From positions 1,350,107,550-1,350,171,549 of the forward strand of contig OY856411.1 in the NCBI GenBank assembly GCA_963693085.1: a stretch of 64,000 nucleotides of DNA. Reading direction: 5' to 3'. Position numbers and translations under genes: made by a program. Position 1 is the stretch's first letter. Each line of letters opens with the position of its first letter. The notes under the pieces were generated by a model. The model ran no database searches, was not told the origin of the DNA, and saw only the letters and a program-made list of their open reading frames with translations. The stretch comes from Alisma plantago-aquatica. Taxonomy: Eukaryota > Streptophyta > Magnoliopsida > Alismatales > Alismataceae. This document shows positions 11,406-21,932 of this stretch, one piece after another.

Positions 11406-12661
11406 TTGGTCATAAATGATGAGACAATATCCTATCAAGATGCTATTGAGGGACTAGAGTTTGAGAAATGGCTTAAGGACATGATATCTAAGATGGAATT
11501 CATATATACAAACAAAGTATGTACTTTGGCAGTTCCACCTGAAGGGGTAAAAACCATAGTGTGCAAGTGGGTCTTTAAGAACAAGAGTGACATGGATGGT
11601 AAAGTACAAACCTATAAGGGTAGATTGGTAGCAAAGAGTTTCAAACAAGTTCAAGGTGTTGATTATGACAAAACCTTTTCTCTAGTGTCCATGATGAAGT
11701 CCATCAGGATCATTCTTGCTATTGCATCTTATCATGACTATGAGATTTGACAGATGGATATTAAAACTACATTCCTTAATGGGAATCTTCTTAAGGATGT
11801 GTATATGACATAACATGAGGGTTTTATCAATCCAAAGGATGTAAACAAAGTCTGTAAGCTACAAAAGATAGTCTATGGATTAAAGCAAGCATCTCAGAAG
11901 TCGAATCATCATTTTTATGATACAGTCAAAGAGTTTGGATTAATTTAAAATGAAGATGAACCTTGTGTGTACAAGAATGTTAGTGGGAGCATAGTTACAT
12001 TCCTCATATTGTATGTAGATGACATACTATTGATGGGGAATAACATCCCTACTTTATAAAAGGTAAAGACATGGCTTGGAAATACATTCTCTACGAAAGA
12101 CTTAGGAGAAGCATCCTACACCTTGGGGATAAAGATCTATAGAGATAGATCCAGAAGGATTCTCGGACTAAGTCAGAGCACATACATTGACAAAGTGTTG
12201 AAGCAATTCAACATTGAGAACTCAAAGAGAGGAAACATGCATGTGTTGCATGGAGTAACCATCTCTAAGAGTCAATGTACCAGTTCTTGTGAATAAATTA
12301 AGGAAACACATGAGTTTTATTCCATGTGCCTCAGCAATTGGATTGATCATGTATGTAATGTTGTGTACCTGTCCAGATGTCTTGTATTCCTTGAGCATGA
12401 TGAGTAGATATCAGTCAGATCTAGGTGATGCTCACTGGACAGCCATGAAGAACATCCTCAAATACTTAAGAAGGACTAAGGATCAATTCTTGGTCTACAA
12501 TAGAGAGGAAGAATTGGTGGTAAATGCAACCTTCCAGACTAATCAAGATGATTACAAGTTGCAATCAGGATTTGTGTTTTGCCTAAATAATAGAGTTGTA
12601 AGATGGAAGAGTTCCAAGCAAGAAACAATTGTTGATTCTACAACAGAGGCTAAGTATATTT
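11406..12661 (+). pseudogene. rt: Copia reverse transcriptase and start of RNase H
   Basis: The RT (RVT_2 family) is seen as LEFEKWLKDMISKMEFI, VCKWVFKNKSDMDGKVQTYK, RLVAKSFKQVQGVDYDKTFS, QMDIKTTFLNGNL (catalytic Asp), VYGLKQAS and ILYVDDILLMGNN (YVDD active site). Stops occur after HDYEI, VYMT and FGLI and elsewhere, so it is dead. The downstream open stretch 12289-12660 is the connection domain and the start of RNase H (GDAHWTAMKNILKYLRRTKD, then TIVDSTTEAKYIS). The reading is cut at that point by the CACTA element and resumes at 21582. Confidence 0.9.
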
Positions 12662-13160
12662 CACTACTACATTTTTTGCCAGTAACGTCGCTACCCATAG
12701 CATTGGTTTTACTAGAATAACTGACCTAATAGACTATTGTATCAGTTTTATCATAAAAACTGACCTTATAGATTTCCCGCCGTGAAAATTCGTGCGATTT
12801 TGGCTTCGCGCCTCGATCTATTGGGTCAGTTTTTTTAAAATAACCGATGTTATAGGGTCAACAAAAAACACGGGCACCACTTTAGAACTCTAGAGTAAGT
12901 TTTTATATATAACCGACCTTACAGATGCTGACCTATAGCGTCGGTTCTAGTGCAAAACTGACCCTAAAAGTATATTAAGAAAACGGTGCCCGGACTTAAC
13001 CTATAGCGTCGGTTTTTTAAGATAACCCATGCTATAAGTCAGGTATATAGCATCAGTTATCTTAAAAAACCGACGCTATAGGTTAAGTCTGGGCAATGTT
13101 TTTTAGTAGACTTTTAGGGTCGGTTTTTACCCAAAACTGATGCTATAGGTCTTCTATTAT
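12662..13160. repeat. Left subterminal repeat region of the CACTA element with a long hairpin
   Basis: Copies of ACCGACGCTATAGG and its reverse complement are clustered here; in En/Spm such repeats are binding sites for the accessory transposon protein. Within it, 12932-13026 and 13056-13149 form an inverted repeat with arms of about 95 bp and a 29-base loop. The inner part, GCGTCGGTTTTTTAAGATAAC against its complement, is perfect, and the outer part has scattered mismatches and small gaps. Confidence 0.85.
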
Positions 13161-14315
13161 TGCACATAGCAGCCCGATAGTAAGGCTTAGGTTGCCATTT
13201 GCCGCTGCTTCTTCCCCATTTCCGCTCCCGTGCCCAAATAAAAGCAACACCGCCTCTACAAAGGTGACCTCTCGCAACCATCTCCTTGTCCGAAAAGAGG
13301 CAAACTAGTGCCATTTTCCGTGGACGACGATGCCCAAGCTTCTTACCACCATCTCCGGCGACGACAATGCTCGTTACCACCATCTCCAGTGCTGTTTCCT
13401 TGGACGACGACGGTGACGCTGCCTTAGGTGTTGCATCTCTCTCCAGTGCTTTCTTCCTTGAAAGGCGACAATGCCTTAGGTGTTGCATCATCAAAATTTG
13501 TCAATTTTGAATTTGTTACTGCTCCTATAAATTGATATATACTGACCTCTAATTAATATATTATAACAAAATTGAATCATGTATTTGTGTTATTGCAGGT
13601 GCTATTGACTTGTTGCTGACTTGCATATATTTCTTCTTCATCTTACAAGTGAGGTATAATATTATCACTCTCTAAATGTGCCATTTTATTTGACTAGTAA
13701 ATCAACCAATAATAAAAATATGTATTCATTCATATCTACATTTTGTTATTAATCACATATGTAATCATTATATATACATTCCAGAAATATGAGGGTAGAC
13801 ATTGTGTATTCTCATATTGACACTTTGGGGTTTATATATGAGATCATCGATGCATGATGTTTAACTTAATATATAAATATGACAATAATACATTTATGCA
13901 TGTATCATCTTAGAAACCCGTTCAAAATTTACTCATAGGAGTCAATTTTGGATGGTCCCCAGTTTGGGACTATTTTTGGATATTTAATCTCACTTAGGAT
14001 GTAACCGTATAATGTATGTTTAGTTTTGAAGAAACTTTTAGTAGTATTTCCTCATTTGTTCTCTGGGTACATATGTGAGTGGTTATTTATCATTTACATT
14101 GGTGTACTTGGAAAACTTAGGGGAAATGTTGCTGAAATTTTCTTCAAAACTAAACATACATTATACAATTACTAGTGAGATTAAATATTCAAAAATGGGA
14201 TAGGTGGTACACTTTAGTATAAAAGTAATTAACTTCCTATCAATAAAAACTTACAGCTCATAGTATCAATATTAAATGCTTGGTTTTATAATTAATTTTT
14301 AATGTGATATAGAAA
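13161..14315. other. CACTA interior before TNP2: GC-richer block and AT-rich spacer
   Basis: Positions 13170-13500 are noticeably richer in GC than their surroundings and read open on both strands (74 aa plus, 126 aa minus) but match nothing I know. A TTGCAG/GTG-like junction near 13600 suggests an untranslated first exon or leader of the TNP2 transcript. The remaining bases to 14315 are AT-rich. An inverted pair around 13970-14200 (ATTTAATCTCACTTAGGATG, TAAACATACATTATAC words) is a decayed hairpin. Confidence 0.5.
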
Positions 14316-17300
14316 ATGGATCGAAGTTGGATGTCTATCAAGGACCGTTCTAGTCCAGAGTTTGCCAAAGGTCTTGATGAATTTATCAGATTTGCTGAGG
14401 AACATAGGAAACTACCTACAGATAGGTTCTATTGTCCATGTAGACATTGTGGTAACAATTTGAAAGTTGATACTGCTGAGGAAATTAAGAATCATGTCAT
14501 ATGCAATGGGATTATACAAGGTTATAATGAATGGTATTGGCATGGAGAGAAAATTAATAATGGATCAGAAAATGTCGATACTAATAGTTGTGGCATAGAA
14601 GATATAGATAATGATGATAATTTCAATGATGAACCGATTCAGGATGATATGGTTGATGAGATGCTACGTAGTTGTCGGGACAATGTCGATCCACCTTCTT
14701 TATTTGCAAACATTGTCCATGATGTTGAAAAACCTTTATATAAGGGTTGTACTAAGTTCACAAGGTTGAGTGTTGTGATGCGATTATATACTCGTAAAGC
14801 TCAAAACCGGTGGAGCGATAAGACTTTCACTTCACTGTTGTCTTTGTTTAAGGAAATTCTTCCTGAAGGCAACGAGCTTCCAATTTCAACATATCAAGCA
14901 AAGAAAATAATGTGCCCAATGGGAATGGAGGCTAAGAAGATTCATGCATGTCAAAATGATTGTGTGTTATTTTAGAAGGACTATAGTAATTTAATAAATT
15001 GTCCAAAATGTGGTGCGTCAACGTATAAGACCACAAATTCAGCTAAGGCTAAAAATGGCTCTCCTATCAAGGTGATGTGGTATCTACCAATAATATCACA
15101 ATTTCAATGCTTATTTGCTAATACAGAAGATGCGCAAAATTTGTCTTGGTATGAAGAGTTAAAGGCCAATGATGATGGCGTCCTACGACATGCATCTGAT
15201 TCACCACAATGGAAGAAAATTGATTTATTATACCCTCAATTTGGTAAAGAATCAAGAAACTTAAGACTTGGACTCTGTACAGATGGAATGAATCCCTATG
15301 GTACATTAAGCAGCCAACATAGCACGTGGCTTATTATGATTGTTATATACAATCTTCCTCCTTGGTTGTGTATGAAAAATAAGTATGTCATGTTGTCAAT
15401 ATTGATATCAGGGCCCAAGCAACCTAGAAATGATATTGATGTTTACCTTCAACCTCTAATAGATGACCTAATGAAACTATGGGAAGAAGGTATTATGACA
15501 TATGATGCTTCATGTAAAGAGACCTTTAGTTTGCGTGCTATGTTGTTTTGCACAATTAATGACTTTCCAGCTTATGGAAATTTGTCTGGATATAGCATAA
15601 AAGGTTACAAAGCATGTCCTGTTTGTGAGGAAAATACTGATTCAATCAGACTGAAACATGGTGGTAAAATCGTATATCTTGGTCATCGGAGATTTCTCCC
15701 ACCAGTGCATCCTTATCGAAGGCAACACAAAACCTTTAATGGGTCAACTGAGGAATGAAGTGCTCCTAAACCTATACCAGGAAATGTTGTATATGATAGG
15801 GTGAAACATATTGTGAATGAATTTGGAAAGTGTTCAAGTAGACATACACTTGCATGTGACAAATCTATATACAAGAAGAGGTCAATATTCTGGGATCTTC
15901 CTTATTGGAGATCTTTGGAAATTAGACACTGCATTGACGTCATGCATGTTGAAAAAAATATTTGTGATAGCATCATCGGTACGCTAGTGAACATACTAGG
16001 AAAGACTAAAGATGGCATCAAATCTAGAAAAGATTTAGAATTAATGGGTATAAGAAAAGAATTATCAGTGGAGATCAGGGGTCACCGCACATATTTACCA
16101 CCATCTTGTTACACTTTGTCAAAGAAGGAGAAAAAGACTTTCTGTGAGTGCTTGTATAATATTAAGGTTCCAAAAAGATACTCTTCTAATATTCATAGAT
16201 TGGTATCAATGAAGGATCTGAAACTGATAGGTCTCAAATCTCATGATTGTCACACCTTAATGCAACAAATTTTACCTGTGGCTATTTGATCTATATTGTC
16301 GAAGAATGTAAGGTTTGCAATCACAAGACTTTGTTTCTTCTTCAATGAAATATGCAACAAAGTGATACATCCTGATACTCTCGATAAATTACAGAAAGAT
16401 GTAATTGTTGTGTCATCTTGAAATGTACTTTCCTCCTTCATTTTTTGATATCATGGTTCATCTTGTAGTACATATTACAAGGGAAGTGAAGATGTTGGGT
16501 CCAATTTTCTTACACTGGATGTATCCATTTAAACGTTACATGAGTGTTTTTAAAGGTGATGTTTGGAATCATTATCGTCCTGAAGGGAGTATTGTTGAAG
16601 GTTACGTGGCTAGGGCGGTGATGGAATTTTACAATGATTTTTTGAATTGCAATGAAACTTCTAGTGATCTAAAAAATTCCCATCACACTGAATCTTATTG
16701 TGGCAAAGGAACTCTGGGAGGACGAGTGAAAGGAATCAGTCGTGAGTTGTGGGAACAAGCACATTTGTAAATTTTACACACCATCGATGAAGTTAGTAGC
16801 TACATCATAGAGCACAATGATCTTATCAAGAGAAATCATCTGCGGTCCAGTTCAATGTGGCTTGCAAGAGAGCATAATCGAACATTTATTAGGTGGTTTG
16901 AAGAGAAAGTATTTAATCAACTATATGAATCACCGAATAATGTTGCTGAGAACATAAAATGGCTCGCCTTTAAGCCAAAAATGGATGTCATGTCATATGA
17001 AGGTTATGACATAAACAGATTTTCATACTACACAAAGCATCAAGATGAAAGTAGTGTAGCTCAAAATAGTGGGGTCACTGTTCAAGCTTGTTCATTGTAT
17101 TTTGCTAGTGCCAAAGATAAAAGACCATGCAAAGCTGAGATGTCATATTACGGCATCATTGAGGACATATGGGAAATGGACTATACAAATTTTTGAGTTC
17201 CTATCTTTAGGTGTAATTGGGTTGACAACAACAAAGGAGTTTTAGTGGATGAGTTGGGTTTCAAATTAGTGAATTTTGAAAAGATTGGTGAGAAAGATGA

Positions 17301-17546
17301 GCCATTCATCATGTCAGACCAAGCAAAACAAGTATTCTATATTGATGACCCGACAAATAAAAATTGGTCTGTCGTTCTCATGGAAAAAGACAGTTTACTG
17401 TAGATCCTATAAATGAAGAAGAATACTACGAAAAGTATGATGATTCCAGTCCATTCTCAGTTGGTTTGCGAAGTGTAAATGTTGAAGATAACACCGATGA
17501 ATATTATAAACGTCAAGACCATGCTGAAGAAATTTTCCTTGACTAA
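14316..17546 (+). pseudogene. tnp2: TNP2-family CACTA transposase, broken
   Basis: The N-terminus MDRSWMSIKDRSSPEFAKGL, then FYCPCRHCGNN and YNEWYWHGE, is the transposase-associated zinc domain that starts plant TNP2 proteins. The TNP2 core follows: RLSVVMRLYTRKAQNRWSDK, GLCTDGMNPYG, SGYSIKGYKACPVCEE, IRHCIDVMHVEKNICDSIIG and, after further breaks, WMYPFKRYMSVFKGDVWNHYRPEGSIVEGYV. The C-terminal part includes NVAENIKWLAFKP and VEEYY-like acidic tails. The frame is interrupted at least at 14973 (TAG), 15756 (TGA), 16287 (TGA), near 16400 (frameshift), 16768 (TAA), 17194 (TGA) and near 17380 (frameshift). The intact protein binds CACTA ends and cuts and rejoins DNA in the nucleus. Order of domains and total span match full-length TNP2, so decay happened by point changes rather than large deletion. 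Confidence 0.92.
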
Positions 17547-17674
17547 CAACTCAACCAATACTAGAGGCATGTATTCTTTGATTTATTTATTTTATTATCA
17601 TTCAAGCTAGTATACCTTATCACTTGTGCTTTTATTATCACTTTTTTTTATCATGTATACTTGCAGGTTCTAAA

Positions 17675-20600
17675 ATGGCAAGTGAAGATGAACATTCTGA
17701 GCATGAGCATGAGCACCATGAGGATGGTAGTGGTGATGCTAAGAAAAGTAGAGGTCCCACACCGATGCGTAGGCTACAGGAGCTCAGGGCTAAAGGGGAC
17801 AAATTGCCAGTCCAATTTGATATCACAGGAGCACCTGTTGGGGAACATGCTAGTTCTTTCAAGCATTACGTAGGGGCGACCGCACGCAGTAAGGTGCCAA
17901 TAGATATAGAAAATAGGCATGATGTTCCTAAAGCCAAAAAAGACCTCATATGGAAAGATATATCTGTGAGTGGAAGTGATATTATTTTAATATGTTTTTA
18001 TCTATTGATTCTAATTTAGTTTGCTTGGAATTAATTGCTTTTAAAAACAACATTATTAATTGCTTCTTTTGTATGTATAGGGTGTTTTTCATCTAAATGA
18101 AAAAGATCACAAGAAAAGAGTGCTACAACGTTGTGGTGTACGATGGAGGCATTTTAAGACATATCTCACAAGGGAATTTATAGATAATCCTAAACAAAAG
18201 AAGAAAGCAACATATGTATATATTTTTATAGATCCTGAGGTGTGGGAAACATTTGTTGCAGCTAGGAGATCGGTCGGGTTTTAGGTAATAAAGATTGTGA
18301 TGTATTGTATGAATCTTTTAATTTTATACAATTAAGGAGGTGAATCTTTTTATACATGTTTGCCAAGTCTGAATTGCAATATCTCATTTTAAATGATCAG
18401 GCTATCCACCAGGCTCAAAAGGAAAAAATGGGCCAAAAATGTGCATGACCATCGCTTGGGGCCCGGTGGGTATGCCTTCCGCCACCAACTATAAGAGAAA
18501 CAATCCACTTCTGGAGAAGAATCTAGTACAACTCAAGTTGAGCGTCCACCCCGACACTTGACATGGATTGATGCTAGAAAGAATCGAGAAGGTGAAATTG
18601 TCAACCCTGCAACTAAGGAGGTGGCACAAAAGATGGTAGGTTTATCCCAACTAAGTAAAGAGTAACTCCCACAAACTTAGATTTATTTATATCTAATTGA
18701 TATTATGATTTAATATTTTTATTAACTATGAATAGATTGATCTCCACGAGCAAAGGAGGGAAGGAAAGTTCATCCCAACTGGCCACATGGATGAACTATC
18801 AGTTGCTCTTAGTATGAAGGAGCATCCTATCCGTGTTAGGGGATTAGGAGATGGCATAGGATTCAAGTCTTATTTTGGCCCTTCTCAATCTAAAAGAGGT
18901 TGTGCAGGAGGTCTTACACAAGAGGAGGTTGAAGCATTAGTAGCGCAGAAAGTACAAGAAATAATGCCTTCTTTTCATCCTAATCAACCTTCTCAACCTA
19001 TTCATATTGTGTGTCTCTCAAGTGATGAGGTACAAGCCCATGCTATAGTTGTAGAAGGTCATGGGAGCACTCTCAATGACCCACCACAACAATCTGCAGT
19101 AAGTTTTTGTTCTATATGTTGTGTTATTAGTATGATATATATATGACAATATATATAGTTGTAACATGTATATGTTCTACTGCTTCTTATATATATTATT
19201 TCAATCTAGGTTGGTATGAACTGTAAACTTGCAGTGGAGGTTCCAGAATATAATGTTGTGGCAGCAGGCAAGGTGTACAACCTTGGTGGTACATTGCATT
19301 GCCAACAAATTACTGATGACATTTGTCGTGTGTCCATCCATCTTGTGTATGACGGAATGGAGGACAAACCACTACCCATACCTAATCCTGAATATAGTAC
19401 AGTTGAAGAAGCAGAGGGTGCTATGGTGGGTTGTCCTAGACACTTGGTTATCAATGACAAGGTATACTTGAATTCTATAATGTTTTTCATATTTGACTGC
19501 ATATATGAACTCGTGTAATAGAAGTATGTAATTTAATTAACAGGTTTGCAAACTAAAAAGTAAAAATTCTACTAGTCGTCCTCCTATGCCCAAGCCATCT
19601 ATTATTCCAGAATATACATTCGACGAGTTGGGAAGTAAATGTAAATGTTTGTGTCGATACTTAGCCAACCAAAGCTCTGGACTACAAATGTTGATCAATT
19701 TAATAGAAGATGCAAATGGGAGGGACTTTGACAATTATATTTTTCTTGATGATATTATAGAGTTGTTCCGTTATGATTGGCTGAATACTTCGATATTAGA
19801 AGTATGGATAAGGTAAGGATCTATCAATATAGAAAATTCCAATACACATTTTTAGCTTATTTCTACATATGAATATAATTACAAATGTTTACCAGCCACT
19901 TATATACCGAGGCCACAAACTTTGACATAAAGAATGTTGGATTCTTAGTTCCTTCGGTCACTAGTCAGGTGGAGACACATATTGAGGAAGTGAGTGAGTA
20001 CTTCGCTGATGCATTTAAATATTTTGCTACTGTGGGAAAGGAAATTATCCTAATTCCTTTTAACGTCCAGTAAGTATTATTATTCAATACAATTTTAATA
20101 ATGAACAAATGTATTTATTTTAATGTTTGTTTTATTCTTACTCAGATCTAGACATTGGGAATTAGTGGTGATTGTCCCAAAATTGATGACTCTTTATTAT
20201 CTTGACCCAATGAGAAAAACAACAAGGGGTCACAAACTGAAATTGCCAGCTATGGCGTAAGCATAAATATAGTCAATGCTTCAACATGATATTTCTGTTC
20301 AAAATTTCTATTTTACCAACTATTATTTAATTGATAGGGGTATAAAAGCTTTTCGTGAAGGCGGATGACAAGTACCCACAAAATTAAAGACATTGACTTT
20401 GAAAAATGTCAAGGTAGCTACTTTGACAATTGCTTAGTCTTATATGTATTAATTTTCAACTCTTATATGTCAACTCGTATAGTCTTATGTTTATAGTAGT
20501 TACTAACATTAAGTATAATTCATTATTTGTAGTGTCCTATACAAAATAATGACATTCAGACTATAGATCAGGTAATAAAGAATAACATCATAAATTTACA

Positions 20601-20749
20601 AGTGAGTTGTAGTCATTTTATAAAATATTAGCATGTGCATTCTGTTACAGATCTTTACAACTCAGCCTTACACACGTGAGGACTTAAATGAGTTCCGAGA
20701 AGAGTGGTCAGATGCTTTTCTAAATGAAGTCAATATAGCATTAGAATAA
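17675..20749 (+). pseudogene. Second CACTA protein: plant transposase-like N-terminal domain plus Ulp1-like (C48) protease
   Basis: About ten exons can be traced by GT-AG junctions. Exon 1 starts at the ATG of MASEDEHSEHEHEHHEDGSG and has an acidic/histidine-rich start, then RGPTPMRRLQELRAKGDKLP. Later exons carry the Transposase_24-like block (RVLQRCGVRWRHFKTYLT, TFVAARRSVGF, LTWIDARKNREGEIVNPAT) and a central segment (KLAVEVPEYNVVAAGKVYNL, MVGCPRHLVIND). The end resembles a C48 peptidase: RHWELVVIVPK supplies the His, LYYLDPMRKTTRG the Asp, but after CPIQNNDIQ the expected C-G-Y-Y block is missing. A TGA replaces a Trp codon near 20367. The last exon TTQPYTREDLNEFREEWSDA fits the family's C-terminus. 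The role in transposition is probably end binding, with the protease function unclear. Broken by stops and by loss of the catalytic Cys block. Confidence 0.75.
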
Positions 20750-21581
20750 ATATGTCAGTTACGTTCCATTTATATATGTGGTTTCAGTACTCTTTCATAT
20801 TTACTTTTGTATCTGACATTTAATATCATATCAGACTTGCAATCTATTATTCTATAAATTATGATATGACTATGTGTACTCAACTCAATATATGAATCAT
20901 TTTTGTTATGAATGTATGGTTTGGAATGGTGACGGTTGAGCATCAATGCTCCCCTCTCCCATATCTTATTCTTGTTCTTATATTTTGTTCTGTTCAGTTT
21001 CTACAGAAATTTAAAAAAAAATCAACCCTATATCGTCGGTTTTCTTAAACAACTGACCTTATAGGTGTCTTGGCCATTCCACGTAGAATGGCTGTGCTGC
21101 ATAAAACGGCCGTGTTGGGATGAGGTAGAATGGTCATGCCGCGTAGAACGGTCGTGTTGAGATATGGTAGAACGGCCGTGCTAATATAAACTAACACAGT
21201 TGTGCTAGGCGGCACGGCCGTTCTACCTCATCCCAACACGGCCATTTTATGCAGCACATACGTTCTATGCGGAACGGCCAAGACACCTATAAGGTTGGTT
21301 TTTTAAGAAAACTGATGCTATAAGTCCTTAGAAATAATCTTTAGAGTCGGTTATTTATTAAAAAACTGACGTTATAGGGTTTAGGTACAGTTTCATTTCT
21401 CATTTGGGTTTAGTTTTTGAGAGCCTATAGGGTCGGTTTTTTACTATACAAGGTCTGTTTTTTTGGGTTAAAAAAACCGACACTACAGAGCAATTTCTGT
21501 AGCGACGGCCACTTAGGCGTCGACTGAAAAGTGACACTATAGGCTTAAAAAAACCGATGCTATAGACTATTTCTGTACTTG
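20750..21581. repeat. Right subterminal region of the CACTA element with a long hairpin
   Basis: Downstream of the second gene, words such as CTATATCGTCGGTTTTCTT, ACTGACGTTATAGG and AACCGATGCTATAG repeat up to the terminus. Positions 21040-21141 and 21210-21309 are an inverted repeat with arms of about 100 bp. Shared segments include CTTATAGGTGTCTTGGCC and CGTGTTGGGATGAGGTAGAA. The 68-base spacer (21142-21209) itself contains further ACGGCCGTGC/GCACGGCCGT pairs, so the fold can be drawn longer. CGGCCG palindromes recur about every 40-60 bases. Confidence 0.85.
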
Positions 21582-21932
21582 TGTTTCTACATCAAGTGTA
21601 GAAAAGGATGTTGTATGGATCAACAAGTTCACTATAGAACTTGGGGTTGTTCCAAGCATTGATGACGTAATTGAGCTATATTGTGAAAACAATGGAGCTA
21701 TTGCACAAGCTAAGGAACCCATATCATATCATCACCCAAAGCATATACAAAGGTGGTTCCATCTCATACGAGATATCCGAGAGTGAGGAGATGTAAAGAT
21801 TTGCAAAGTACCAACTGAGAACAATTTTGTTGACCCCTTGACAAAGGCACTTTCACAACAGAAGCATGAAGGTCATGTTAGATCACTTAGAATATGATTC
21901 ATGGCTGATTGACTTTAAGTGCAAGTGGATTC
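21582..21932 (+). pseudogene. rt: Copia RNase H, C-terminal part, continuing after the CACTA insertion
   Basis: Reads VEKDVVWINKFTIELGVVPS, then IELYCENNGAIAQAKEP (RNase H core), HPKHIQRWFHLIRDI and VDPLTKALSQQKHEGHV, the standard end of plant copia pol. It is the direct continuation of TTEAKYIS at 12637-12660. One in-frame TGA follows IRDIRE. The polypurine tract before the 3' LTR (about 21915-21932) is not a clean purine run, which fits the age of this element. Confidence 0.9.

Larger units (their letters stand above)
12662..21581 (+). mobile_element. CACTA (En/Spm) DNA transposon
   Basis: The left end begins CACTACTACATTTTTTG; the right end, read inward on the minus strand, begins CACAAGTACAGAAATAG, a decayed match. 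The 3-bp duplication TTT flanks it (12659-12661, 21582-21584). The interrupted RNase H frame of the host copia continues across the junction, which independently proves the boundaries. Both subterminal regions carry many copies of a word like CCTATAGCGTCGGTTTTTT in both orientations. The interior holds a TNP2 transposase pseudogene followed by a second multi-exon gene. Length 8.9 kb. Excision and reinsertion by TNP2-type transposase is family knowledge; this copy is disabled. Confidence 0.93.
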
